A stretch of 64,000 nt of DNA from Delphinus delphis. Taxonomy: Eukaryota; Chordata; Mammalia; Artiodactyla; Delphinidae. Of this stretch, positions 11,638-27,449 are shown piece by piece. The translations under genes were made by a program, and so were the position numbers. Every line of letters begins with the position of its first letter. The first letter of the stretch is position 1. Below the pieces are notes generated by a model that did no database searches, was not told the DNA's origin, and was given only the letters and a program-made list of their open reading frames with translations. The stretch lies in NCBI RefSeq assembly GCF_949987515.2, contig NC_082692.2, forward strand, positions 43,058,418 through 43,122,417, written 5' to 3'.

Positions 11638-12979
11638 TTGTTTGAACAGATCAAGAAAATATTTAATTCATGGATGGTTGCTTTGCTCATTTAATAGTGA
11701 GTTATTTATCAACAGCACAAAAACTAGTTTTGACAATTAAAAACATGTAATCCACAAACATTTTACATCTGATATGCTTATAGTCTCAATTTATGACATT
11801 TCGTATCCCTCTTAATAAAAACAGCCAAATCAAGAAGCACAATAAAAACTAGCATCACAAGTTTAATGTATTTTAAAACATAGAAATATATTTAAACAAC
11901 ATATTTAAAGAATAATATAATAGACTTTCGTTTCTTATTCTTATAATGGTATACCATTAATTCAAAAATATATTACTTAATGTACCCCAAATAGAGTTAT
12001 TATCAAATTTACTTTAAGATAAACTGTATTTTAAAACTACATTGCAATATTCCTGAATCACGAACAAATCCATAACATTTTAAAGCTATTTCTGATACAA
12101 ATTTTACTTAAAAAGTCCAAAAGGGTGATTAATAAATGGTGCTTTATGAATATTTTAGATGGACTGTAAATAATCCTAGCCGTGGAGCCCACATAAATAG
12201 CAAGTTTTCCACTAAATGTCATTCTTCCAAAAGTCAGTGGGTTAAAGACAAGCCTTAAAAGGCAGAGAGAGAAAAGGGAGAGAAAATAAATTAATTTCCG
12301 AGGGAAGAACACACATGCACATACACACAACAGAACCTTCCCATTTGGAATTATTTGTGCTTGGAGGAAGGTTTACAAAATCCCCCTCGAAAATAAGGTT
12401 TTCAATGAGCTCATTCTCCAAGATATGCAAAATGGATTTCAGCTGTTCTTTCAAAATGGCAATTCTGTCAAAGCCATTCTGGGATTTGGGGTAATTTCCT
12501 CCAGTTGAGTTTCAGTGCTTTTACCCTAAATAAAATTCCTTGCATCCCATCAATCAGCACACTCAGTTATAAAATAGAGCTACAGAAAATGGCTCTGTAG
12601 GCCTCTTTGCTCGGGTATATTTTATGCATGCAGTGACTCTTGTCTGTGGGGAGGGTAGGGGAGCACATGTAAATGTTTCTTTATTTTGGACTGTTTTTAA
12701 ATCTGAAAAAATGTCTGCAGCAGTAGTGTTCTAGATAATAGGCAGACATGATTTATTTGAGGTAAGAAGGTTGTACTATGCTTTTTTAGTGTTAACTTGG
12801 AAAGTTATGGACACAGGCTCAAGTCTGTCTCCACAGAATTCCTGAAGCTTTGAGCTCTTTGAAAAATTTACAACCCATGAGCCAAGAAGGAACGCTTTCC
12901 TACAGTTACACCAATTCTGTTCAAACAAATAGTTATGACAATTATGTGCAACCTTTCAGCTTCTGTGTTCTGCCTCCCA
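11638..12979. other. repeat-poor BMP5 3' flank
   Basis: No SINE, LINE or long microsatellite is visible here, in contrast to most of the window. The stretch may include distal 3'UTR or conserved non-coding DNA. No protein-coding frame is supported; frames at 12058-12330 and 12242-12454 have no recognisable content. Confidence 0.4.
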
Positions 12980-13525
12980 TTTATTTATTCAAATCCAGTT
13001 CAACATTTCACTTTATCTAACGAAGCAGAAACTCTCAAAGAAAAATTGTGTTCCTCCAAGAATTTTTGTTTGGGGTGGTTATTTTGTTAAGTTTTATTTC
13101 TAAATAAATATCCTATCAGAGTTTTCATTGGCACAGCCTAACCAAATGCATTCAGTTTCCTTCAACAATACTTAACAGTCAAAGGAGTTCTGCCTAATTT
13201 CAGAAAATTATGTAAAAAGTGTAATACTTTAAAAAATGTTGAAATGGAATTGGACTCAGCATATCCTATTGAAAGTTAGATTGTGTGATCTATTGCATAC
13301 TGCAGTGACCTATAAAATACATTTTATTGAAAAGGCATCCACAAAGGAGAATATATACCTTTAAATAAATAAAAGTGACTATATACATGATACTGTACAT
13401 AGGTTAGAGAGATGAAATGAGCCAGACTAATTTTATGAAATTCCCCTTTTATCTGAAAGGATACTTTTTATTGTAGTCATAAACCTTAACACAGATCTTT
13501 TTCTTATTACCATTATTATCTAATA
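12980..13525 (-). other. BMP5: probable BMP5 3'UTR (end not fixed)
   Basis: Directly after the stop, the minus strand is AT-rich and carries several AATAAA hexamers, at 13472-13467 (54 nt past the stop), 13328-13323, 13098-13093 and a pair near 12989-12980. Further hexamers occur at 12757-12752 and 12685-12680. No SINE or LINE interrupts the region down to about 11640, so a longer UTR is possible. Which signal is used cannot be decided from sequence alone; the limit given is the pair of overlapping hexamers near 12985. Confidence 0.4.
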
Positions 13526-13675
13526 TTAGTGGCAGCCACACGAACGCACTACCATATTTCTGTATTTTTTCAAAATGACATTGGAGCTGTCATCAAAGTA
13601 CAACACAGAGATGGCGTTTAATTTGGTTGGCGCGCAGCAAGGCTTTGGTACGTGGTCAGGAAACATCAGATGAAC
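13526..13675 (-). CDS. BMP5: BMP5 exon 7 coding part (C-terminus and stop)
   Basis: The terminal coding segment has 49 codons plus a TAA stop (13528-13526). The acceptor is a C/T-rich run ending CCCAG at 13676. It begins [20 protein letters not shown] and ends RSCGCH. It supplies cysteines 4 and 5 (PCC), where the second is expected to form the interchain disulfide of the dimer, and cysteines 6 and 7 (CGC). The [18 protein letters not shown] segment is the second beta finger that contacts type II receptors in BMPs. This exon, with exons 4-6, completes a mature domain with the standard seven cysteines and 138 residues. The frame stays open upstream into the intron (to 13759), but the acceptor sets the true border. 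Confidence 0.98.
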
Positions 13676-17534
<3,859 letters not shown>

Positions 17535-18838
17535 CTAAAATGCACAAGAAGAGAAGAAGAAATAATATCACCAAAATAAAAACACAGAAAATCAATTCTT
17601 AAAGAATAGTCAAATATAATTAATATAATATAATATAATATAATCTGGATTGGTTTCTCTTCTTAGTCCAACAATTACTGTAATAGGACAGCCTCCCCCA
17701 AGTCCTTAATTTATGGTTAAGTTAAAGTTTACAACAAAAGTATAAATATTTTCACAAGAAATTGTCCTCTGTAATTTCTCCCAAGAGGTCACTGTGTAAG
17801 ATATTCATAGCCTGTATTAACCCATGTATTCATGAATAAAGCCTTAATCATGAAATAGCATTCTAAATATTGTTTAAACAGGAAATGATGAACTCTGGAA
17901 AGTTCAAGTGAACCAGAAAGGAAAAGAAGAATAAACTTAATTGAGATCATTCTCATTACTTCTTACTAACTCATTCCTGCTTTAGAAGCTTGACAAGCTC
18001 CTAAAGCTGTAAGATTTGTGCCTTGTCCTATTTTTCTTTCCATTCATGTGTTAACTTTATAGTCTCTTTAAAAGAAATGAATTGGAGAAAATTCCTGAGC
18101 ACTGTACGTGAAAAATTTTAGGAAGCTAAAAAGTTGGCACTTATAATGGTGGCCCTGATTTTTTTTCCAGAGACGTAAAACTTGTCACCGATGTAAAATT
18201 ATTGAACAATTCATGTAAATTTAAAAATGCTTACTTGTTAATATTATTTCTCAGTATAATAGCTCATATTCTGAGGATCCAATGTAATGGAATAATGTAA
18301 TCTAGGCAATCCAATTTAAACTATTTCAACACAGAGCCATTAAAAATCATTTTGGTTAAATCCTCCTTCCCACCCTGTTTGTGAAGCAGATATAAAAGAA
18401 AGCAATAAGATTTTTAAGTACAAGAAAAAAATTTTTTTCTGTAGATCTACCTTATGACAGAGACATAGTCAAGGATTCTATTTCTTATACCAATAGTTTG
18501 GGACCATAGGAGGCAAATGGAAATTGCTTGAGTTAATCTGAAAAATGGTATTAAAATGAAAACTTGGGGATATTTAAACAACAGGGTTTTTTTTTTCACT
18601 CTCTAAGTGTGCATTTCTTCTTCAGCATAATTGTTTTTTTTTAACCATAAACTCTGTTATGTTTCAATGGTGAAAGGATAATGGAGAAATAAAAATGATG
18701 TGGATAATCTATATACTGAATAGTCACGTCGAAAATAATTGGTTACTGTATAGGAAAAATTACTGACAAAGACTCTGAGTAATTCAGGATTGATAATAAA
18801 GCAAAAAAGAAGCAGCCATGTTGGCTGACCATTCTTAC
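17535..18838 (-). other. BMP5: BMP5 intron 5
   Basis: 1304 bp, donor GTAAGA, acceptor ATTTTAG. It has a short (TAATA)n microsatellite at 17620-17644 and otherwise no recognised feature. Confidence 0.88.
17620..17644. repeat. (TAATA)n microsatellite
   Basis: Five tandem TAATA-type units inside BMP5 intron 5. Confidence 0.9.
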
Positions 18839-18915
18839 CTGCCATCCCAGATCCCGGAAGCTCACGTAGAGTTCATGCTTCTTACAGGCTTGTTTTTGTT
18901 CACTTGTGTTATAGT
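18839..18915 (-). CDS. BMP5: BMP5 exon 5 (start of the cystine-knot domain)
   Basis: A 77-bp exon. The acceptor ends ATCTTCAG and the donor is CAG|GTAAGA, close to consensus. Two bases complete an aspartate codon and 25 codons follow, [16 protein letters not shown] onward to DLGWQ. It carries the first of the seven mature-domain cysteines (in QACKKH), an N-T-S glycosylation sequon and the start of the first beta finger ([10 protein letters not shown]). It ends in phase 0. The intron to exon 6 is only about 1.3 kb, the shortest in the window. Confidence 0.97.
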
Positions 18916-19007
18916 CTGAAGATAAAAATCAGATTTTCAACAAACGGCAGTCTATCAGGTATACTAATATTTCTTTTGTGAGTTCACTGATAAAATCAAA
19001 AGGAGGC

Positions 19008-19218
19008 TGTATTTGAAGTCGTGAAACATGAGTTTGAATCTCAAAGTGAAAGCCACTTACTAGCCACGTGAACTTCAAGCAAGTCACTAGCCTTGAATGT
19101 TTTCTTCTGTAAAATGCAGACAACACCATGTACCTTGAGAAGTTCTAATAAGGATCAGGTTGTATCCTTTGTGTTGTGATGGTGAACAGCCTGACACCTG
19201 GCACTCAATGAATGCTTT
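19008..19218 (+). mobile_element. MIR SINE
   Basis: It shows the order expected of MIR: GAGTTTGAATCTC, the core CCACTTACTAGCCACGTGAA, CTTCTGTAAAATGCAGA and the end CCTGACACCTGGCACTCAAT. It is diverged, as usual for this ancient family. Confidence 0.8.
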
Positions 19219-19360
19219 CATTAATTCACTCAAACTACAGTGGTGCTTACTATATTCATGTATATTAAATATTCAAACAACACTTCTTTTATTCTTCCAT
19301 GAGACAAACACTGGGAGAGGACCAACTGGGATGCTACAGAGTTGATTTTATCTTAATAAA

Positions 19361-20224
19361 TATCTCAAACTCAGGATACCCGAAGTGGAGCTTCTGATTG
19401 CCTCCCCCCTCACCCCCAAACTAGTTCCACCTATAGAGGACAGATAGCAACTTCCCAGGCAAAAGAAACAAACACAAAAACTGGAGTCAAAACGTACTCA
19501 TTTTATTTCTCACCTCCACATCCAATCTGTCAGGAAATCCTTACACATTTCACCTCCAAATACATCCAAAATTCACCCACCCTCACCACCTCCATGATGG
19601 GTTCTGGTCCAAACCAGCACCATCTCTCTCCTGAATTACTGCCACATCCTTACTGCTATTCTTCCTGCTCTGCCCTGCCCCAACCCACCCCCATATCAAA
19701 GCAGCCAAGAGTCAGCTCAATTATGCCACGCTCCAGCAAAATGTCCCACCGCGGTTCCCATATCAGGCCATGACGTCTCCTTGTTGTTTTGCGCACAGGT
19801 CCGCTTTCTCCCACCTTGGGGTCTTCACTCTCATCCCACCCCCCTTCCCTGCAATGCTCTTCCCCTGGATATCTACTTATCTAAGTCTCAAAGCTTCTTC
19901 AGTTCTTTGCTTAAGCATCATCTTGTCAACAAGGCCTTCACTGACTACCCTATTTCAGATCCCAACTCCCACTCCGATATTTCTCTCCCGCCTTGCTCTG
20001 ATTTTTTTTTATCCATTTTGCTGATCATCTCTTAATATGCTACGCCATTTACTTATTTATCATGTACTTTGGTTCTTGCCTGTTTCTTCCCTCTAGAATG
20101 TCAGCTCCCCAAGGGTAAAAATCTTGTCTGGTCCCATTTGGTGCTCTGATATACCCCAAATCTCAGGAACAGTGCCTGGCACACAGTAAGTACTCAATAA
20201 ATATTTGAGGAATCAAAGAATGAA
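19361..20224 (+). mobile_element. L2 (LINE-2) 3' region, long copy
   Basis: The sequence follows the L2 3' end over about 860 bp: CACATCCAATCTGTCAGG, ACCACCTCCATG, TGAATTACTGCCACATCC, GCAATGCTCTTCCCCTGGAT, AAGGCCTTCACTGACTACCC, AGAATGTCAGCTCCCCAAGG and the typical end ACAGTAAGTACTCAATAAAT. The overlapping 84-residue frames at 19770-20035 fall in this repeat and are not genes. Confidence 0.88.
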
Positions 20225-21128
20225 TTCCTCAGAATATTCCAGAAATGACTTGTAGCAAAGAAAATACATGATTTCCAGGACTTATTTTGGAATATAATCT
20301 GAAAAACCCATAACCTTTGATAACTGATTAAAGGAATTAAGAATAGAGAATCCCCAATCACGTCTGGAATAAAGTAAAACACTGCAGAAACACAAAAAAT
20401 CTCTCTATATTATTGTCTCTGGGGTTTATTCATAATTTATATAAATAATATTCAAAAAGCTAACCCATTTTAATTATTTCTAACACAAATAAATGAAAGA
20501 GGAAAAAATTTAGGGTGATGGGAGCCACAAAATAATTTATTTTCAAAGAAGACAGCTAATGTTTTCATCTAGGAATAAATGCTACTTTCACTCTGACAGT
20601 TGTCTCTGGTAAATCAATGTAGCAGTTCACTGTGAAGAGCAGCCTGTCTTAAGGTGTCACCTTCCAGTTTAATTATCCTCAACCTCTAAGAAAATGTAGG
20701 CACATCAAAGATCCAAGGGGCCTGTCTTAACGGGCCCTGTCGTCTGCCTTTCACAGTGACTTCAACTAATTATTTATTTAATGTGAGTCTAGAAAACAAG
20801 ATGATGATTAAATTTGAACACAGAGACTCTTTTACTTCTAGATCAGAGTTATTCCTGTGTGCAATTACCTTCATTAAAACAAATTAAATATATAGATAAT
20901 GACAGAAAATGGAGAAAAGGGAATTTATTTGAAACTTAGCATTCTTCTTCTTTGGGTAAACTTTTCTCCTAATTGAAATAGCAAATGGAGTTAAGTTTGT
21001 CCAGGCAATAAACAAGGGTACTGTAATAATAAGTATAATACCATGAAATGGATAAGTTTGAACCCTGCATCATTTTTAGGGAAAAGGAATAACTAATTCT
21101 AATATTAGTTTGACTGCATAAACTTCTT

Positions 21129-21411
21129 ATTTTTTTTTAATTTATTTTTGGCTGTGTTGGGTCTTCATTTCTGTGCGAGGGCTTTCTCTAGTTGTGGCAA
21201 GCGGGGGCCACTCTTCATTGCGGTGCGCGGGCCTCTCACTATCGCAGCCTCTCCTGTTGCGGAGCACAGGCTCCAGATGCGCAGGCTCAGTAGTTGTGGC
21301 TCACAGGCCTAGTTGCTCCGTGGCATGTGGGATCTTCCCAGACCAGGGCTTGAACCCGTGTCCCCTGCATTAGCAGGCAGATTCTCAACCACTGTGCCAC
21401 CAGGGAAGCCA
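21129..21411 (-). mobile_element. long CHR-type SINE with TSD
   Basis: The minus strand begins GGCTTCCCTGGTGGCACAGT and ends in GCTGTGTTGG-type tail sequence followed by A/T-rich DNA. TGCATAAACTTCTT occurs at 21115-21128 and 21412-21425, a perfect 14-bp target duplication. It is longer and more diverged than the copy at 8427, with an extra 3' segment (TCTAGTTGTGGCAAGC on the plus strand), so it is probably an older subfamily. Confidence 0.93.
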
Positions 21412-21469
21412 TGCATAAACTTCTTGATATTTAGAATTTTTTAAAAATAAAGTCAGCTATGCATTAGAC

Positions 21470-21799
21470 CAGGGACCAGCAAACGTTTACTCAAAAAGGA
21501 CAGATAGTATATATTTCAGGCTACAAGTTTCCCCCTCTCAGTGACTCAACTCTGCCCCAGTAGCATGAAAGCAGCCGTAGATAGTATGTGAATGGATGGA
21601 TATGGCTATATTGCAATAAAATTTTGCTTATGGAGCCTAAAATTTCAATTTCATATAATTTCTGAGTGAAACAAAGTATTATTCTATTTCGAGTATTTTT
21701 CACACATCTAAAAATGTAAAAACCATTGTTAGCAATTGGGCGGTACAAAAACAGGCGATGGCTGGATTTGACTCTTAGGCCTTACTTTGCCGAACCCTG
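21470..21799 (+). mobile_element. hAT-Charlie non-autonomous element with near-intact TSD
   Basis: It begins CAGGGACCAGCAAACG and ends TTTGCCGAACCCTG, imperfect terminal inverted repeats of the same family as 8893-9105, with CAACTCTGCCCCAGTAGCAT and ACAAAAACAGGCGATGGCTG inside. The 8-mers CATTAGAC (21462-21469) and CATCAGAC (21800-21807) match at 7 of 8 bases, the 8-bp duplication expected for hAT. This longer copy includes internal sequence absent from the other copy. Confidence 0.85.
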
Positions 21800-22569
21800 C
21801 ATCAGACAGTCATGGGAATATTTATTCATTTATCCTTGTCTTAATGAAAGGCATGGAATGTGAATAAAGACCTTATAGCCAATAACACATGCAAGTATAT
21901 CTGAAAAGCCATAAACTATGTCTAAGGTTATTTGAATTCCATGTTTATAAAAAAAGAAAGAAAGTCAAACTCAAAAGTCAAAATAGATCTGTTTCATCTA
22001 TGCAGCTTTTCATGCAGGCTCAGTGATGTATATAATGTAACATCACATAAAGGTAACGAGCAATAAATTTATAACAGAATCTTGTTCCAAGAGTCTGATT
22101 TCATAGAGCATTAGGACCATATGCTTAGTCTGTCAGAAATAAAAATGAATGGATACTGAGTAAATGTTGTACCCAAACCAGCAAAGTCTGCAGTTAGGTT
22201 TACTAAATGGTTGGCAGAATAAACTGTGGGAGGAAAGGCAAAGAAATTAAATTTATATCTTTAGAAAATAGTGATTGGCAGCCCTTCAAATATGAAAATG
22301 AGATGGACATGATGCTGCTGTTGACAAACCTGCGTAGAAATGAAGAGTCGCACCAGAAACTACTAAACGTTCTGGAGCCACAGCCAACACTAGAAAAGTA
22401 TGCTAGCATTCCTCAACCACAAGGCAGGTATCACAGACACGTATTTCCCTCTTAATGGTAATAATATTGGGAAACCAGTTCCAAAATATTGAAAATATTG
22501 TTAAATACTTTATGCCAATTTGTTTATGATCAATTTCTGGAAACAATGCAAATTTATTTATATCTTTAC

Positions 22570-22925
22570 AAGCTATATTTTTTTCTTCCAGTTTTATTGA
22601 GATGTAATTAACATACAGCACCGTACAACTTTAAGGTGTACAGCATAATGGTTTGACTCACATACATCATGAAGTGATGATCACAGTAAGTTTAGTGAGC
22701 AGTCATCATCTCACACAGATACAAAATCAAAGAAATAGAAAATTGTTTTCCTTGTGATGAGAACGCTTAGGATTTACTCGCCTAACAACTTTTGTATATA
22801 ACGTACAGCAGTGTTAATCATATTCATCATGCTATATATTACATCCCTAGAACTTATTTATCTTATAAATGGGAGCTTGTACTTTTTGATTACCTTCATC
22901 CAGTTCCCCCTCATCCCCCAATAAT
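22570..22925 (-). mobile_element. LINE-1 3'UTR fragment, antisense
   Basis: The plus strand reads TTTTATTGAGATGTAATTAA, then CATACAGCACCGTACAACT and TTAAGGTGTACAGCATAATG, the reverse of an L1M-type 3'UTR. It ends near CAGTTCCCCCTCATCCCC. Confidence 0.85.
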
Positions 22926-23019
22926 GCAAATTTAATCTTTGTCTTAGTTTGATTTTTCTTAATTTTTGATTATTTTGTCATAGAAAAAAAATTAAATACA
23001 TGATTTAAAAAAATCCTGA

Positions 23020-23255
23020 GGGCTTCCCTGGTGGCGCAGTGGTTGAGAGTCCGCCTGCCGATGCAGGGGACATGGGTTTGTGCCCCGGTCCAGAAAGATC
23101 CCACATGCTGCAGAGCTGCTGGGCCCGTGAGCCATGACCGCTGAGCCTGTGCGTCTGGAGCCTGTGCTCCGCAACGGGAGAGGCCACAACAGTGAGAGGC
23201 CCGCGTACTGCAAAAAACAAAACAACAACAACAACAACAAAAAACCCAAAAACCC
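23020..23255 (+). mobile_element. CHR-type SINE
   Basis: It begins GGGCTTCCCTGGTGGCGCAG and ends GAGGCCCGCGTACTGC with a (CAA)n tail. Flanks AAAAAAATCCTGA (from 23007) and AAAAAATATCCTG (from 23256) form an imperfect duplication. Frames at 22970-23257 on the other strand are SINE translations. Confidence 0.95.
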
Positions 23256-24399
23256 AAAAAATATCCTGTGATCTACATAGGGTTAGGGCTTCAATGGTCT
23301 GTCCAGTACTCCCTGAAGAAACAACCTAATAAAGAAACACATGCTAACCTAGCTATGAAGGGCACAAAAGAAATAAGTCCAAAAAACTCCATATACCAGT
23401 ATGGGTTTCTTTTTTCTTTAAAATCTAGCATTAGTGTCTTTAAGGAATAAAATGTAGGTGAATCTGTAAAAGAGAAGAAAAAAATCCAAAATAGAATTTA
23501 ACATTTAAATACATCAACAGCTTAAGCCAAATATGATGAGATACTGTGTTTCAAAGCAAAGGAGATGTCAACATTCTCTTACTTAATTCCTAGAGGGAGA
23601 TAACGGACGGACGTCAGCACCCACAGCTTCAGGATGTTCATTAATTCATAGAAAATGAAAATGACAAATGAATGAAGGTATCAGAGGTAAAATAGCAGGA
23701 ATGGTGTTACCGTAGACTGTTCAATACTGTAAATTTTGATATGGCCTTGGGGGTAGATAAACCCCAAGCAAATAGCAATCCCCCCCAAAGATGAGGGATT
23801 TCAAATGCCACTGCTACTCTCGCTTAATCTCCATCTCCCACATCCAGTGAATGACTCGCCCAAATTTACGTATGACCCAGTAGGAATTACTGTTATTTAT
23901 TTATGTAGGGATAATTGTGTTTGTCTATGTATGAGTGTGTGACACAGAACAGGCACCACAACATAATAACTGTCTGGTGTGTTTGCTTAACTCTGCTTAG
24001 CAAAGCCTCTGTGGGTGATGCAACAAACATTCTCACCTTAGAGCTCGTTGACATAAAAACCCATCCACAAACGTGAGTCTCCGAATGCCTACCAGACATC
24101 TATGTGTGAAAGTTTCCCAGAGGCCGCCGACTCACTATTTTTGTTTCTGACCTCATACTCCTTACATTCCTTCTACTTGGTTAACAGGATAACCAGTCAT
24201 CTAGTGGCCCAAGACAGAAAATTGAGTACGTTTCTCGATTTTCTTTCTTTTACCCTCCTACCCTGCATTAAATCCATCCCCAACCCCCTTTAACCAACAC
24301 ACCTCTAGCCTAGTTAACCTAGCAGAAGTGCTTTGCACTCTTGGTCACCTCACACTACCCGGACATCCTCTTTGGGAATTTGGTCCTAGGATAACCCTT

Positions 24400-25275
24400 C
24401 ATCCCTGTCTCCTCCTTCCTCTCTGACCTTAAGTCTTTTGCCTAGTTTATGGAATTCCTTTTTCTCCTTTGTCTATACTAAAGTGCTGATGTTCCCACTG
24501 GGGGCTCCATCCTTGACGTTTCTCTCTTACCCTGGTTTCCATGGCAGTGTCAAGTCCTGTGCTTCATCTAACCATTGGGGCTCATAGCTGCGTCTTTTTC
24601 CTACACCTTTCACTTACTCTTGACACGCCCATTTCTGGAGTGCTGCCGGCTCCATTCCACATATTTTGGTTTCTACTTCCTCTCTCTCCAATCTATAATC
24701 TTCACTGTTTGGGGTATGGGACTAGACTTTTAATCATATTTTCACGTTCAGTTTTACCCCTTGGCATCTCATCCATCATTTTGATGCCAAATTGAACTTT
24801 TTAAAATGTGTTTCTGATTGTGAGACTCCTTTTTTTCCAACTGCCTGCACAGAAGCATCATAGTTCCTGACCATCACACACCTACACGTTATGACTTGGT
24901 CCCTGCATGACTTTCTATCTGACATCACACTGCTCTCGCACAAGAACCTGCACACCCGACAATTGGACACTGGTACGTGGTTCTATAACTGTGCACATAA
25001 GTCTGAAATAGCTTCACCCACCCCTCCATTTCTGGAAAATGTCTATTCTTTCTCATGAGTCACACACTATCCTTACTTCTCCCACACTACCTTGTACCTA
25101 CTCTAGTGGAATTATCTCCTGATTAGTACTAGCGGGCATGTCTTTCCCATTGTCTGTGGGAGCGCTTTTTAGGAAGCAAAATTCTTATGCTACCCATCTT
25201 TCATGAGCATATAGTTAATACTTGCTTGTCACATTGTGGGTGCTTATTTAACACTGAATAAATATTTTACAATGA
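24400..25275 (+). mobile_element. diverged L2-like region
   Basis: The pyrimidine-rich plus strand has L2-like blocks (CATGACTTTCTATCTGACAT, TGGGTGCTTATTTAACACTG followed by AATAAATATTT). The second half (from about 24820) is more convincing than the first. The frame at 24541-24795 lies in it and has no other support. Confidence 0.5.
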
Positions 25276-25486
25276 ACCATGCCCAGATAAATTATCTCTC
25301 TAGAATTCTCTCTAGATAGAAATTTGACAATAAGTGACCAGGGGTATGGGTACTGATTAGAGAAAGAGGATTTCTAGTCTTCTCTGATGTAAAAGTCTGA
25401 ACTTTTTAGGTACCAGTTCTGAAAAACCAAACCTTAATTTGACAAATAATAATGATAATGCCTAAACCTGAATGAGTACGTACCGC

Positions 25487-25655
25487 TGTTCTCCATTCTT
25501 TACACACATTAAATAACTAATTTAATCCTCACAATTCATGTAATTTTACCTTATGAGGCAGGTATTAGCATTTCCACTTCACAGATGAAGAAACAGACAC
25601 AGAGAGACGTGACATGTCTCCGAGATTACACAACTAGGAAGTAGTGGACAGGGTT
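25487..25655 (-). mobile_element. MIR SINE, antisense
   Basis: The plus strand gives the reverse MIR core: TTTAATCCTCACAATTCATG, TGAGGCAGGTATTAGCAT, CACAGATGAAGAAACAGA and ATTACACAACTAGGAAGT. Confidence 0.85.
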
Positions 25656-25663
25656 AAATGACA

Positions 25664-25705
25664 GAATGATAGATAGATAAATGTACAGATGGATAGATAG
25701 ATGAA
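25664..25705. repeat. (GATA)n short tandem repeat
   Basis: Two interrupted GATA tracts separated by ATGTACAGATG, directly beside the MIR. Confidence 0.8.
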
Positions 25706-26273
25706 AAACATCTATCAGACTAGATCTAGGAACCAAAACAATTGTCGTCTGAGAAGGGATTTTCAAAATTTTGCATATTCAGGGCACAGATACCAGCTTT
25801 TAGTGTTAATTACTGGAAAAACCATGTAGATTAATACCATTCTCACACATGCAGCTTTGCAGGATTTTCACTGCAGCATTGATTTTGAAAGCTCCAATTT
25901 AAAAACAACCAAAATTTCTTTTTAAGAGTGACGTGATTAAATAAACTCTGATACAAGCGTTACTGAATATATTGTAGCAGTTAAAAAAAAAATGAAGTCA
26001 CCATTTTGAAAGATGGCTGAAATACGTTGTTTAAAAACACATAAGACCAACTATATGACAACAAGAGTGAATCCTAAGGTAAACTATAGACGTTGGGTGA
26101 TTGCGATGTCTCAGTGTAGGTTCATCTTTGGAAAGAAACGCACCATCCTGGTGAGTGATGTTGATAATGGGGGAGGTATGCATGTGTGGAGGCAGCGAGT
26201 ACATGGGAAATCTCTGTACCTCCCTCTCAATCTTCTTGTGAACCTAAAACTGCTCTTAAAAAGTATGTAAAAA

Positions 26274-26985
26274 TAGGAACCCTCCTGCACTGTTGGTGAG
26301 AATGTAAATTGGTGCAGCCACTATGGAGAACAGTATGGAGGTTCCTTAAAAATCTAAAAATAGAACTACCATATGACCGTGCAATCCCACTCCTCAGCAT
26401 ATATCAAGAGAAAACTATAATTTGAAAAGATACATGCACCCCTATGTTCATAGCAGCACGGTTTACAATAGCCAAGACATGGAAGCAACCTAAATGTCCA
26501 TTGACAGATGAATGGATAAAAAAGATGTGGTAAATATATACAATGGAATATTATTCAGCCATAAGAAAGGAAATAATTCCATTTACAGCAATATGGATGG
26601 ACCTTCAGATTATCATACTAAATGAAGTAAGTCAGATAGAGAAAGACAAATATTATGTGATATCACTTATATGTGGAATCTAATAAAAATGATACAACTT
26701 ATGTACAAAACAAAAATGGACTCACAGACGTAGAAAACAAACTTATGGTTACCAGAGAGGATGGGGGGAGGATAGATAAATTAGGAGTTTGAGATTAAAA
26801 TATACACACTACTATATATAAAATAGATAAGCAATAAGGACGTACTGTATAGCACAGGGAACTATATTCAATATCTTGTAATAACCTACAGTGGAAAAGA
26901 ATCTGAAATAGAATATATATGTGTGTGTGCATATATATACATATGTATATACACACACACATATAGAACATAACAAAATATATTC
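26274..26985 (+). mobile_element. 5'-truncated LINE-1 (ORF2 end and 3'UTR)
   Basis: It begins near CCTCCTGCACTGTTGGTGAG, passes ATATACAATGGAATATTATT, GAAGTAAGTCAGATAGAGAA and GGATAAGCAATAAGGAC-like 3'UTR text, and ends in a mixed TA/TG tract at 26915-26965. No clear poly-A tail follows, so the very 3' end looks lost. Confidence 0.9.
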
Positions 26986-27305
26986 TCCAAAAGTGATGTA
27001 TATACGGAGGAAAAGATTTGGAAGTACATGTATCAAGTTGATACTTGTGTATCAGTATAACCTATCTCAAAAGAATTAGATGTAGGTGATCAGAGGAGAA
27101 TTTTAGCTTTATTGAAGACTTGATTATTTTTAAATAATGAAAATGTATATTAATTATATAATATAAAACAGTCTAAACAAATAATCCCAATTAATTTTTC
27201 CTTCTGGTTTTAATATTTTTGTCCAAGAGGCATGATTTTACACTGTATCCATTAGGCAAGAGATAGTGCCTGTCAAAGAGCTGGGAGTTGCAGAGTGTCC
27301 CCATT

Positions 27306-27308
<3 letters not shown>

Positions 27309-27336
<28 letters not shown>

Positions 27337-27449
27337 TTGGCTGCACCATGCACGCAGCATGAGGGATCCTAGCTCCCCAACCAGGGATCGAACCCTTGCC
27401 CCTGCAGTGGAAGCGCGGAGTCTTAACCACTGGACAGCCAGCAAAGCCC
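27309..27449 (-). mobile_element. tRNA-derived SINE with (TTTA)n tail and perfect TSD
   Basis: The minus strand begins GGGGCTTTGCTGGCTGTCCA, has the CGATCCCTGGTTGGGG box, and ends in (TAAA)n, seen as a TTTA repeat up to 27338 on the plus strand. CAGAGTGTCCCCATTTTA flanks it at 27291-27308 and 27450-27467, a perfect 18-bp duplication. Confidence 0.95.

Noticed and set aside
1..13525. Neighbouring gene downstream of BMP5 (for example HMGCLL1)
   Set aside because: No exon-like sequence was recognised; in other mammals the next gene is much farther away than 13 kb.
19770..20035. Two overlapping 84-codon frames
   Set aside because: Both are inside an L2 3' region.
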